Source of the DNA: Bacillus sp. N1-1
GTDB taxonomy: Bacteria; Bacillota; Bacilli; Bacillales; Guptibacillaceae
Reading direction: 5' to 3'
Assembly (NCBI RefSeq): GCF_009818105.1
Contig: NZ_CP046564.1
Location: forward strand, 3,410,001 to 3,474,000
DNA: 64,000 nucleotides
The notes beneath the pieces were generated by a model. That model saw only the letters and a list, made by a program, of their open reading frames with translations, did no database searches and was not told where the DNA came from. Positions 9,935 through 18,371 of this stretch are shown here, piece after piece. A program made the translations under genes and the position numbers. Each line of letters starts with the position of its first letter. Position 1 is the stretch's first letter.

Positions 9935-9977
9935 AAGTTCATCTTCTTCCCTTATCTAATTTTATTAAAAACTAACC

Positions 9978-10804
9978 TCATACCCGAATCTCATGAGTCG
10001 AAAAGTAAGGCCGCACAAACTCTCTAAGCTCCTGTATCACTTCCTCGGGAGGTCGGGAGGTCGCTTTAAAAGATACAATAAAAATGCCAGTTGATTGACA
10101 CCAATTGATTCAAATTGATATAAAATTTCTAATAACTGTTTGCGCCCTACACGAAATCCTAAAGGAATTGGAACAGGTTACGCATCGGGATTTTCCGATA
10201 AATCGATAAATAAAGTCTGAGTAAAAGGTTTAAACACTCCTGGGGCGTGAATTCCCGACAATCCTCGGGTAATGGATCCAGCCGTCCCCATTCTGGGCGA
10301 TCTATTCAATCGATTGATTGCTGAATCCTGTCACCATGGTCGGAATCGAAGAAAAAGGCTTGGGGATCATACTCATATCCGTTCCATCGATGACGCCTAA
10401 ATCGCTGTTGATTTTCGGACTGTCCTCCTTTAACAGCCGTTCAAGGAATGCATAATTCTTTTTAAACAGTCCTCCACTTTCGAGCTTGGATATTGATATT
10501 CCCAAAGCTGTGAAATCTTTATCCCGGTTTCCTGAAGCCACTCCCATGATCAGCCGTTCGGGAAACAACCGGTCAATAGGTGATGCTTCCTTTGCAACTC
10601 TTACAGGATGGCGCAGAGGGAAGACCACACTAGCCGTCCCAAGTGCAATATCCTTGGTATGGGCCGCAAAATAGATCAAATAAATCCATACATTTGACCA
10701 ATATCATCAATATTCAAGTTCTGAATCGTAACGTCCCGAAGCCACAATGTCGCGAAACCAAGCGTCATTTCATCCTTTTGGTAAAACCTGTTATATGCTC
10801 GTTA
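9978..10804 (-). pseudogene. Decayed luciferase-type oxidoreductase (BA3436-type)
   Basis: Pieces of one protein can be followed in order on the minus strand although the frame is broken. They are NRFYQKDEMTLG and FATLWLRDVT with a stop (10690-10804), then the open 125-codon piece at 10302-10679 (HTKDIALGTASVVFPLRHPV and LIMGVASGNRDKDF), and then GDGWIHYPRG, GVFKPFTQTLFIDL, LGFRVGRKQLLEIL and ELREFVRPYFSTHEIRV ending at 9978. Missing stretches after TLG and after the HYPRG segment plus several stops show that the gene is dead. Confidence 0.85.
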
Positions 10805-10829
10805 CTGTAATAAACTCACTTCAATTTCT

Positions 10830-11177
10830 TTAAATTTTTGTACCAATGTATTTTTCGAACTTTTTAATCGTTTCCTCATTACGACGATAATACGTCCATT
10901 GTCCGATTCGCTTTATTTCAACAAGTCCGCTTTGCAGCAGAATCGATAAATACTGTGAAGTAGTGGATTGCGAAATCCCTGCCTTGCTTCGGATATCCCC
11001 TACGCAAACCCCGCCTTCAAATCCTTCATCAGCGATAATATGGGCTTGCGGTGAAAAATGACTGTCGGGATCTTTTAACATTTGAAGAATGCTCACCCTC
11101 GTCTGGTTCGACAATGCCTTAAAAATTTCAACGGCTTGTTCATCATTTAAGCGTTCCAATTCCTGCTTCAATGTCAT
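10830..11177 (-). CDS. ArsR-family transcriptional regulator
   Basis: A 115-residue winged-helix protein. ALSNQTRVSILQML is the family's opening helix, followed by GVCVGDIRSKAGISQSTTSQ (recognition helix) and the wing LVEIKRIGQWTYYRRN. The insertion with His and Cys (DSHFSPQAHIIADEGFEGG) could bind a ligand, but no classic metal site is evident. An AAAGAGG site precedes the ATG. It lies upstream of the ruined and the intact luciferase-like genes on the same strand and may have controlled them. Confidence 0.85.
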   Translation of the reverse strand: MTLKQELERLNDEQAVEIFKALSNQTRVSILQMLKDPDSHFSPQAHIIADEGFEGGVCVGDIRSKAGISQSTTSQYLSILLQSGLVEIKRIGQWTYYRRNEETIKKFEKYIGTKI

Positions 11178-11343
11178 TTGCCTCTTTCTATATCGATTAT
11201 CACTATCCCAATGGGATGATCTGAAAGCATCATGCCAAATCGGTAATTCCCGATATTAATATATTAGCCATCTGGTCCTTCCAAATCAAATGATTTGTTT
11301 CGAAGGAGATACGGAGAAAATCTCCCATCTTAAAAAAACCACT

Positions 11344-11370
11344 AAAAAACCTGCAAATAACAGGTTTTTT
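11344..11370. terminator. Intrinsic terminator hairpin
   Basis: AAAAAACCTG, a seven-base loop and CAGGTTTTTT form a symmetric terminator usable on both strands. It lies upstream of the integrase remnant. Confidence 0.65.
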
Positions 11371-11460
11371 CGACGGTTCCGCCACTCCATCTTTGAACTG
11401 ATTCCATTATTTTCAGCTTACACACTTCTCTATTTGATACAAGGTCTGCAATATTGTTCC

Positions 11461-11829
11461 TGTATTTGTATTCCTGATAATGAGCCGACTGAATATTGGG
11501 AAGGGAGCGATCACCAGTATCTTTTTCATAAAGGATTAGGAAGTCCTCTCTATTTTACAACGCCTACTACAAAGTGGAGTCGAATAGTTGAGAAATACAA
11601 ATTGAAAAAAATTCGTCTTCATGATTTACACCATAGCATGGTCGCTCTTTTAATGGAAGAAGACAACGTGAATTTACCAGCCATTCAGAAACGAGCTCGT
11701 CATTCAAGTTCGAAAATCACTTCAGATATCTATGGCAATATTTCTAAAAAAAGAGCTATACAAACTGCAAGCCAATTTGATAAATATGCTCCAAATAAAA
11801 ATTCGGTCAACAAATCGTCACCACACTAA
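11461..11829 (+). pseudogene. 3' remnant of a tyrosine integrase
   Basis: From about residue 58 of an open frame, the translation matches the end of a phage-type integrase: KIRLHDLHHSMVALLMEE in place of the usual HDLRHTHA box, then AIQKRARHSSSKITSDIYGN with the H-box and the tyrosine. The catalytic Arg of the HxxR box is His here, and the N-terminal two thirds are missing. It has the same position and orientation relative to a tRNA-Ala 3' end as the intact integrase at 46409-47542, so it marks an older insertion at the same site. Confidence 0.8.
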
Positions 11830-11866
11830 TAATTGTGGTGTGTATACAAAATTGCATGCACAAGAA

Positions 11867-11889
11867 AAACCCTTGATACACAAGGGTTT
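11867..11889. terminator. Terminator after the integrase remnant
   Basis: AAACCCTTG, ATACA loop, CAAGGGTTT, just before the partial tRNA. A nearly identical stem (47618-47643) follows the intact integrase, so both integrase genes ended in the same way. Confidence 0.65.
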
Positions 11890-11893
11890 GTAA

Positions 11894-11937
11894 GATGGAG
11901 CATAGCGGACTCGAACCGCTGACCTCTACACTGCCAG
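11894..11937. repeat. Left attachment repeat: 3' half of tRNA-Ala
   Basis: These 44 bases match 47648-47691 with one mismatch (A for G at 11909) and correspond to the 3' half of the tRNA-Ala from the anticodon loop to the discriminator base. The remaining tRNA sequence is absent, so this is not a functional tRNA but the far attachment site of the island. Confidence 0.88.
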
Positions 11938-12064
11938 CTATATTAGATTAGTAAAATACGTATTGTACAGTGTAAAACTCTTCATTAGAGCAAGTAAATA
12001 TCAATAACTTTATGTAGTTCGTGAAATTTCGTGAACAAATAGTTTTCGATAAGGTATTAACCTC

Positions 12065-12802
12065 TTACTTATTCTCAATTAAATATTTTAACTCCATTTT
12101 ATCAATGTCCGTCATAGAAATCTTTTCTTCTACAGCTATTGTTGGTCTCCGGTCAATCGAATCCATTGATTCAACGTATCCTGATAAATTATATCCTTTT
12201 TCCATCAAACTAAAAAACACTTTGTTGAATGGCTTTTGAATATACCCTACTCGTTCATTGTTATTTACTGGATCCACAATTTCAACTGCTTTATCATCTT
12301 TTTCATTTTCTTTGTGGTAACGTAAGTTCAGTTTATCATTAACCTTCAAACAAACGTTATTGTTTTTTGTAAAGGACCAACCTGCAACCTCACCATTATA
12401 GCTTAGTTTATCACCTTCAATATACACTGGCTCTAGAAATGATAAGGTATCAGTAGCAGTTCTCCCTTTCGTGATTTTCAAATATTCCCATGTTACAGCA
12501 TTACTTGATTGGAGCTGATAATCATCAATGAATTTTTTGAAAATATTTCGACTTTGGTTAGGTAATCTTCTTTCGAAAACAGAGAATAGCTTATCGCTAT
12601 TATATTCTTTGTTAATATCTTTCAACCCAACAAATGGCACAAATCCTTCTTTTTCTGCTTGTAATACAACCTCATGAATATAGATAAATTTATAATTTAA
12701 TCCATTAAGAGTTTGGTTTTTAGATAATAATCCAACAAAAAAATTTTGTTTGGTCTTTGGACCTTTCCATGATACTAATAATTTTTCGTTATCTTTGGGC
12801 AT
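12065..12802 (-). CDS. HipA N-domain-like protein with C-terminal HIRAN domain
   Basis: A 245-residue protein. Residues 1-135 recall the N-subdomain of HipA kinases: FFVGLL, YKFIYIHEVVLQAEKEGFVP, LFSVFERRLPNQSR and LKITKGRTATDTLSFLEP. Residues 140-235 look like a HIRAN domain, a DNA-end or single-strand binding fold: AGWSFTKNNNVCLKVNDKL, then NEKDDKAVEIVD and ERVGYIQKPFNK. It starts ten bases after the kinase gene stops, with AAGGTAGGG before the ATG, so the two are one operon. A HipS-like partner or antitoxin role for the kinase is my inference. Confidence 0.6.
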   Translation of the reverse strand: MPKDNEKLLVSWKGPKTKQNFFVGLLSKNQTLNGLNYKFIYIHEVVLQAEKEGFVPFVGLKDINKEYNSDKLFSVFERRLPNQSRNIFKKFIDDYQLQSSNAVTWEYLKITKGRTATDTLSFLEPVYIEGDKLSYNGEVAGWSFTKNNNVCLKVNDKLNLRYHKENEKDDKAVEIVDPVNNNERVGYIQKPFNKVFFSLMEKGYNLSGYVESMDSIDRRPTIAVEEKISMTDIDKMELKYLIENK

Positions 12803-12811
12803 ATTAAATCC

Positions 12812-13771
12812 CTACCTTATTAAATAATCTCTTCTAGTTTTTAAAATTTTGTTTACTAACTCTTTTTTAGGTTCCGACATTACTATCGCTGGAACCTTAT
12901 TAATTATATTTTCTAAGACGTTATCAGTAAGCTTAGCGATATTAGGCAAATATTTATTAACTTCTTGTGGATATTCATTTCTCACTTTCTCATACAACTC
13001 TAATATGTTCAGCCTTTTTTTAGTCCATGGATTTCCCCAACGTATGAGTGTGGAAGATTTCTTTCCAAATATATAAGAATCAAACATTCTTTGATCTTGT
13101 AACATAAGTTTTATCCGTCTTTCATTCATTTCTCTTCCTAATGAAGAGGAATTATCATAGAATGGTGCAAATTTATGTTGTCCGGTTTCTTCGTTTCTAA
13201 TCACTCCGAAATTATCCTGATGACGATCAGTATTACCTATTAATGAGTCGAATAAAATCATCTTAAACAAATAATCTAAAATTCCATTATCATAAAAAAG
13301 TCTATATAATAAATCAAAATTATATATCTCAGTTTCACCTTGTAATGTATCTCGATCGTAGGTTTCATCAAAATCCATTATCATGTCAGCACCTTCAACT
13401 AAACTATATTTATCATCGTTTAGAAAAGACCAACATAATGCTCCAAACACCTTGTCTCCAATTTGAATTCTTTCCCCATTCAATCCATAGTACTCTAAAG
13501 CTTCCTCATCAATTGAAAGAGCACCAATATCTACGTCATGTGTAGGAAAACCTATGTATTTTCCGATTTCACAACATATTTTTTCAGACCACACTTCTCC
13601 AGTAGACTCCCCTTCAGCATTCGAACTATCACTTGTCATAGAAACAGGTAATTTAAAGAGTGCTAATTGTTTTTTATCTGAGGAGCGATACCAGCGTTTT
13701 TCTTTTGATCCCGAAACATTAATGTTTTCATAATTCCAACTAGAGATGTCAACAATAGAATAATGATCCAT
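12812..13771 (-). CDS. HipA-like serine/threonine kinase core
   Basis: About 319 residues with a HipA-type kinase core. Lys40 lies in ALFKLP. The catalytic loop GNTDRHQDNFGV has Asp182 and Asn187, and the metal-binding segment is FAPFYDNSSSLG with Asp206. It lacks the usual HipA N-subdomain, which seems to be supplied by the next gene. I chose the ATG at 13771 because GGAGAG lies eight bases before it; a GTG frame 21 bases upstream has no such site. Kinases of this family phosphorylate tRNA synthetases or other targets and act as toxins; the target here is unknown. No HipB-like repressor is adjacent. Confidence 0.75.
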   Translation of the reverse strand: MDHYSIVDISSWNYENINVSGSKEKRWYRSSDKKQLALFKLPVSMTSDSSNAEGESTGEVWSEKICCEIGKYIGFPTHDVDIGALSIDEEALEYYGLNGERIQIGDKVFGALCWSFLNDDKYSLVEGADMIMDFDETYDRDTLQGETEIYNFDLLYRLFYDNGILDYLFKMILFDSLIGNTDRHQDNFGVIRNEETGQHKFAPFYDNSSSLGREMNERRIKLMLQDQRMFDSYIFGKKSSTLIRWGNPWTKKRLNILELYEKVRNEYPQEVNKYLPNIAKLTDNVLENIINKVPAIVMSEPKKELVNKILKTRRDYLIR

Positions 13772-14035
13772 AGAATTTCTCTCCAATAACACAGAATATG
13801 TACCTATTCAAGTATAACACCAGACATTGATTTTGTGACATGTCACGTATTGCCCTGTTACATTCATTTTCGATATTATCTATAAGATTATCAGACTTAC
13901 TCTAAAAATATAAGATAAGTCTCAGTACCTGTACCCCAATTACTAACTTCGACCACATTAGTTATTTATTTTTTGGGAAAATGACACATAATAATGTTCT
14001 ACTATTCCTGTTTAAGTTGTTTATTTATTAGTAGC

Positions 14036-14263
14036 TTAACTACTGTTAGTTGATATCCATTTAAAAAACTCTGTTTTTAAAACCCTTTTACTTCTTCCAA
14101 ACTTCATTACCGGGAAGTCAGGCCGGTTCATAATTTCATAAGCAGTTGGTTTTGATACATGTAAAATTTCACTAATATCTTTTGCAGTCAAAATTATAGG
14201 GAAATCTTCAATTCCCCTATACTTTTTCATCATAATTACTACCTTCTCTAACTGTTTCGACAT
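14036..14263 (-). CDS. Excisionase-like helix-turn-helix protein
   Basis: A 65-75 residue MerR/Xis-type DNA-binding protein: ILTAKDISEILHVSKPTAYE forms the helix-turn-helix, followed by DFPVMKFGRSKRVLKTEFFKW, typical of small excisionase or control proteins of mobile elements. Two starts are possible: ATG at 14263, with no clear site, and ATG at 14233, preceded by GAGAAGGTAG, which I prefer. It overlaps the end of a 50-codon gene and closes the minus-strand operon that begins near 18 kb. Confidence 0.7.
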   Translation of the reverse strand: MSKQLEKVVIMMKKYRGIEDFPIILTAKDISEILHVSKPTAYEIMNRPDFPVMKFGRSKRVLKTEFFKWISTNSS

Positions 14264-14369
14264 TGTTATTCATTTCTTCTTTTTCATATTTATTTATCCA
14301 ACTTTCTAATAACTTCAAGGCATTCTCTCTTTTTCTATTATCTTCTTCTTTTCTTTTATTTAATGACAT
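14217..14369 (-). CDS. Small charged protein, 50 residues
   Basis: The frame opens at an ATG at 14369 with a very strong AAAAGGAGG site and ends at TAG 14217-14219. The product is lysine- and glutamate-rich (KRKEEDNRKRENALKLLE) and probably helical. Its end overlaps the start of the excisionase-like gene, suggesting translational coupling. I recognise no family. Confidence 0.55.
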   Translation of the reverse strand: MSLNKRKEEDNRKRENALKLLESWINKYEKEEMNNNVETVREGSNYDEKV

Positions 14370-14429
14370 AAAAACAACCTCCTTTTTAGGAGGTTGTTCA
14401 GATATACTATCAAGAATTACACTGCAACT

Positions 14430-15139
14430 TTATAATTGCAGCAGACAAAATTCTGGAGGATTAATTATTTTCAAAGGACTATTTTGAGAAATAATTGTGA
14501 AATTTACTTGTGTTGGTATGACCGTTTGCATACTCCCAGTTTTTATATCGAATTCTTTAACCAAATCTAGCAAATATAATATATCTTTGTAGGGGCTATC
14601 TTTATTGAATAACTCAATAATAAATCCACCATTCATTGATTCCAATCGAATAAATATATCCTCTGAATCCTCAGTTTCTAAAATAATGCCCCTTACATCA
14701 TGGCTCTTTTGTGATGAGCAAGAAACGAGTATTTCTAGAAATTCGTTTTCTTTCATTCTTGACCCTGGTAGGTAACAGAAGTAATTTTCACACCATTTTT
14801 CACTTGGGATTTCTTCTTCCAACCAATCAATTGGAACTCTACTTAATAATGCTATAAAAGCAATAAACTCTTTATTGAAATCAACGTTCGTTTCAATATT
14901 TCTTATTTTGGGTTTTGCTTTTGCTCTTGGACCAGATCTCTTTTTACCAATAAATCGAGCAATTGGATTAAAACTAATTCCATATTTTTCATAGAGTGCT
15001 TGTTGACTAAATCCTATTATCTCTTCGTTCATTAAAACCAATCGTCGTTTGGTCAAGGAGAATTTTAATAAAAACTTTCTATATTGATCCATATCTTTTC
15101 TGAGTATTGTCAATTCAGGCCAAGCTGTAACCGTCAACT
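14430..15139 (-). pseudogene. 3' part of an unknown gene split by an IS21 element
   Basis: About 235 codons, starting in the frame of a TTG at 15137 exactly beside the IS. The protein begins LTVTAWPELTILRKDMDQYR and contains a basic segment (ARFIGKKRSGPRAKAKPK) and two beta-rich stretches near its end. Joining it to the 58-codon piece at 17620-17795 across one AGTT copy restores a continuous 293-codon frame. I do not recognise the family; the context (small gene upstream, excisionase-like gene downstream) suggests an accessory-element protein. It may still be translated as a truncated product from the TTG. Confidence 0.6.
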
Positions 15140-15185
15140 AAAAATCAACAGTTTTCAGTAAATAAGATCTAACAGTTTCCGATAA

Positions 15186-15959
15186 TTAAGAATCAACACC
15201 TTGGCTTTCGAACAATACCTTTCGGTATTTCATACGTATGCTGTGTTGTTTTTCACTAAATGTCAGAATTTCACTTCGGTGAAGTAAACGATCTAATATC
15301 GCTGTTGTGAGTGTAGTGTCTCCTAAAAACTTTCCCCATTCGTTAGGCCCTTTATTTGATGTAAGAATAAACGCTGCTTTATCATACATTTCGTAGATAA
15401 ATTGAAAGAATAAATGGGCATCCTGAGGCTCATAAGCCATATACATGACATCATCGATAATAATTAATTCTGAATTCATAATGCGCTTATATCTGGTTTT
15501 TGATTTGCTGATATATTCTTTAGACTTTAATACATAAATTAATCGCTCCATTGATACAAACGATACCTGGTATCCACGCTCAATGGCGTGGATACCGAGT
15601 GCTGTTGAGAGGTGTGTTTTGCCAGCTCCTGTAGGACCCATCATAATCAGCGTGAAACATTCCTCAATCCAGGATAATTCTTTTAGTACATTAAGCTGTT
15701 TTTCACCAATTGCTGACTGTTCTTCAAGGCGAAATTGATCAAAAGTGAGGTATTCAGGAAACTCAGCCCATTTCATCAATTTCTCACTGTTTTTACGTTC
15801 TCTACACTGGGTTTCATATGTCAGGATCTCATAGATAAGCTCATGGTAAGTCCAGCTTTTCGCCTCTGCTTCTCTTAAAAAGCGTGGCAGCTCTTTGGCC
15901 GTTTCTGCGAGTCGTAAGGCTCTGCACTTTTCTTGTAATGACTCGTATAATTCACTCAT
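15186..15959 (-). CDS. istB: IS21 helper ATPase IstB
   Basis: A 257-residue AAA+ ATPase that assists the IstA transposase in target selection. The Walker A motif is GPTGAGKTH near residue 110 and Walker B is LIIIDDVMY, with the family signature FILTSNKGPNEWGKFLGDTT later. Its ATG overlaps the istA stop codon as TAATG, so translation is probably coupled. It appears complete and functional. Confidence 0.92.
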   Translation of the reverse strand: MSELYESLQEKCRALRLAETAKELPRFLREAEAKSWTYHELIYEILTYETQCRERKNSEKLMKWAEFPEYLTFDQFRLEEQSAIGEKQLNVLKELSWIEECFTLIMMGPTGAGKTHLSTALGIHAIERGYQVSFVSMERLIYVLKSKEYISKSKTRYKRIMNSELIIIDDVMYMAYEPQDAHLFFQFIYEMYDKAAFILTSNKGPNEWGKFLGDTTLTTAILDRLLHRSEILTFSEKQHSIRMKYRKVLFESQGVDS

Positions 15960-17500
15960 TACTTAAGCCCCCCTTGTAAGACATGAAGATAGATGTCTTC
16001 ATGTCGTTCAGGCGCAGCTAAACTTTTGTACTTTTCATTTTCGGTCCCTATAAGTTTAACTTGTTTCTTCTTTTCAACTTCAAGTGAGACCGCAATGTCC
16101 CTAAGCTCATGAGAACTTTTCATCTGTAGTTTTTTCATCTTTATGATGGCTTCTTCGATTGAGTCTGGATAACGCTTGGAGATATCTAATACAACCTTTA
16201 ATTGATCTGTTAGATGGCGTGGATACTGTTCTTGTAATTCCTTTACTAGCCATGTAACCAGATCCTCGTTAGGTAGATTCTGATATAGTTGTTGAATGAG
16301 AAGATCACGTTTTGTTCGATTGCGTTCACGATGTTCAGGACTCGTAATGACTAATCCTTTTTCAGAAGAGATCGTATGCTTCGCAATCAATTGACCGTTT
16401 CTTTCTTCTCGAATGATTAAATAGGGTGCTTCAACTTGTAGATACACATGGTTATGATGGTCATTTCTGAAAGTACCTAACGGTACGCTATAACGGTTTC
16501 CCTCATAACGAATGACATTGTCCTTGTGTACCTTTCTTGTTATAATATCTGTAGATACATTTTTGAAAATGTAGGTACCAGAGACCTTTTGAAGATGCGG
16601 CTTTTCCAGGGCGTGCACTTCAACTGGTCTTTTTTTCGTATTATGATGTTTCTTATAATTTCCGGTTCTTTCAAGCCACTTCATACAAGAAGATTGCCAG
16701 TCTAAAAGATTATCAAATGTACGATTCTTGGCAAAGTTATGTTTTACGTATTTAACTAACTGCTCTACTTTTCCTTTTGATTGAGGATCGGCTTTCCTAC
16801 AGAGGTATACTTTGAATTTTCTTGTTTGGTGATACTTTGTAAAAGCAGCTGTGAAGATGATATCTCCTGCATTTTCACTAACAGCTAGTAAACGATCCTG
16901 ATCATAAACAATCTCTTCTGTTATGCCCCCAAAATGCTGAAAAGCATTTTCTTGCATATGTATTAGGTCTTCTGTTCGAAAAGGACGGTTCAACCATTCA
17001 ACGTATTTGAATCTAGAGTGTGAAAGCACAAAGCCTACAAAGTAGAGCTTTACTGAATCCCCATTTGTACTAGGAACTCTCATTTCTCCAAAGTCCGCTT
17101 GCATTTGTTTACCCATCGGCAGCTCTGGTATCGCTCCAAATGTTCTGGTAGATACCTGCTTAGGAATGTGATAAAGCTCTCTAATTTCCTTTACATAATT
17201 CCTCACGGTGCCCTCTGAAACATGCTTAACGTTTAGTTTCTCCTGAAGCCAATCATGAATTTGTGCACTACTCAAATCATTGTGTTCATTTAACCAGGTT
17301 AGAATGTGATCCCGATAGGGATCAAGTTTCTTTTCTCTAGTCTGTAAGGAATGAACGAATGCCATAAACTCGTCTACTGACAATCCTAAATACTCGATGA
17401 CTGTGTTTCTTGATACCCCTAATTTCCTAGAAATTGCACTATTAGTGAAACCTTCTTTTTTCAATTGATGAATCTCGTGATAAATCATATATCTTTCCAC
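15959..17500 (-). CDS. istA: IS21-family transposase IstA
   Basis: A 513-residue DDE transposase. An N-terminal helix-turn-helix (GFTNSAISRKLGVSRNTVIE) binds the terminal repeats. The rve-type catalytic core shows the DDE residues in MQADFGEM, IVYDQDRLL and PQSKGKVEQLVKYVK, followed by the Mu-type C-terminal domain (IRYEGNRYSVP). It appears intact, so the element may still be active. Confidence 0.92.
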   Translation of the reverse strand: MERYMIYHEIHQLKKEGFTNSAISRKLGVSRNTVIEYLGLSVDEFMAFVHSLQTREKKLDPYRDHILTWLNEHNDLSSAQIHDWLQEKLNVKHVSEGTVRNYVKEIRELYHIPKQVSTRTFGAIPELPMGKQMQADFGEMRVPSTNGDSVKLYFVGFVLSHSRFKYVEWLNRPFRTEDLIHMQENAFQHFGGITEEIVYDQDRLLAVSENAGDIIFTAAFTKYHQTRKFKVYLCRKADPQSKGKVEQLVKYVKHNFAKNRTFDNLLDWQSSCMKWLERTGNYKKHHNTKKRPVEVHALEKPHLQKVSGTYIFKNVSTDIITRKVHKDNVIRYEGNRYSVPLGTFRNDHHNHVYLQVEAPYLIIREERNGQLIAKHTISSEKGLVITSPEHRERNRTKRDLLIQQLYQNLPNEDLVTWLVKELQEQYPRHLTDQLKVVLDISKRYPDSIEEAIIKMKKLQMKSSHELRDIAVSLEVEKKKQVKLIGTENEKYKSLAAPERHEDIYLHVLQGGLK

Positions 17501-17619
17501 TCCTGTGTCCTCACCTTCAATAAACTGCTTTAAGTATATTGAAAGTGTTACTAGATTGACCAGTAACTGTTGATTCTTATTTGTGGAAACCTGTTTAATC
17601 TTATCTGATGAAAACTGTT

Positions 17620-17795
17620 AACTCTAGTTTAGCGTTTACACAAGCTAGTGTATTTCGTTTACCTGAATCATTATGAATATTTATATATTCTTCATCGCTT
17701 CTTTTATTATGAAGAAATTCTAAGGCTCTTTTATAACACATTCCCTCATAAGAATCGTTTAATATATCAAGATTAGAACCTGGTTTCTTTTTCAT
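17620..17795 (-). pseudogene. 5' part of the unknown gene split by IS21
   Basis: Fifty-eight codons from an ATG at 17795 (site GGTGAGGG) to the IS border: a Lys-rich start (MKKKPGSNLDILNDSYEG) and a helical middle (CYKRALEFLHNKRSDEEYIN). The last original codons are AKLE, after which the reading enters the IS. It is in frame with the 3' part at 14430-15139 when the element and one AGTT copy are removed. Confidence 0.55.
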
Positions 17796-17819
17796 ATCCC
17801 TCACCAAGTTCAAATTAAC

Positions 17820-17996
17820 TCAATAATAACAATGTTTCTCTGTTGCAATCTTATAATTGCAGAATTTTATAGTTCTTATACTCTGCTTAAAATTACTTAT
17901 ATTAGTAAGCAAGAACAGGGCAGATATAGGTTTCAATCGACTTTTTATATCAATTAGAAAAGCATTTTCAATACCTTTTCTCATTCTCTTTTCCAT
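17820..17996 (-). CDS. Possible small protein, 58 residues
   Basis: The frame starts at an ATG (MEKRMRKGIENAFLIDIK) preceded by AGGGGATGAGG and ends just before the split gene, so it could be the first gene of that operon. Its last codons run through the near-palindrome CTGCAA/TTGCAA; a similar sequence ends the split gene at 14419-14442. No family recognised; it may be a short regulatory or leader protein or a chance frame. Confidence 0.35.
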   Translation of the reverse strand: MEKRMRKGIENAFLIDIKSRLKPISALFLLTNISNFKQSIRTIKFCNYKIATEKHCYY

Positions 17997-18371
17997 ATCC
18001 TCATCCCCTTTCATGAAATTAGTAATAATTAAACAGCATTATTCTTAATTCCAATAAATGAGCCTAACAATAATTAAGCCCAATAGAAACGGGACTTTAG
18101 TCAGGAAAAGCATATTAGCATATTAGCAAAATAATACGTTAATATGTGTTATTTATTGGAAATAATATAAATGAACTCAACACAAAAAACCTTCGGTTGT
18201 TTAATTTACTCACACGTGTGGTGGGTAATTAAATATCAACCAAAAGGTTGTGAATTTACTAATACACCTGCTTATCTTTAAACAAGATAGCAAAAAATAA
18301 AATAAACAAATAATTAACAATAATTAAATTATACATATCTTCTGTTCACATGTAAATATCAAGGAGGTATT
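17997..18371. other. Non-coding leader before the recombinase trio
   Basis: No gene is visible. The stretch holds an inverted pair TCCAATAAAT/ATTTATTGGA (about 18050-18059 and 18153-18163), a tandem CATATTAG repeat near 18109, and a long imperfect palindrome at 18188-18249. The promoter for the trio and possibly an element end should lie here. Confidence 0.5.
18188..18249. repeat. 62-bp imperfect palindrome upstream of the recombinase trio
   Basis: The arms run from AACCTTCGGTTG to CAACCAAAAGGTT around a perfect ten-base centre CACACGTGTG, with TTTAATTTAC against GTAATTAAAT in between. It could be a recombinase binding or core site, an element end or a strong hairpin in the leader. Its position 120 bases before the first recombinase favours a regulatory or site-specific role. 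Confidence 0.6.

Larger units (their letters stand above)
15140..17619 (-). mobile_element. IS21-family insertion sequence, about 2.48 kb
   Basis: Two genes, istA and istB, overlap in TAATG. Both ends carry related inverted sequences with internal repeats of AACAGTTT (15149-15190 and the complement at 17540-17619), the multiple terminal repeats usual in IS21. AACT flanks both sides (15136-15139 and 17620-17623) as a possible 4-bp target duplication. The exact tips are uncertain because the terminal repeats are offset by a few bases. Confidence 0.85.

Noticed and set aside
11894..11966. Second tRNA-Ala gene
   Set aside because: Only the 3' half matches; the sequence right of 11937 does not continue the anticodon stem, D-arm or acceptor, so it is an attachment remnant.
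18100..18250. CRISPR-like repeats before the recombinase trio
   Set aside because: The repeats are one palindrome and short tandem CATATTAG copies; there are no regularly spaced repeats or spacers.
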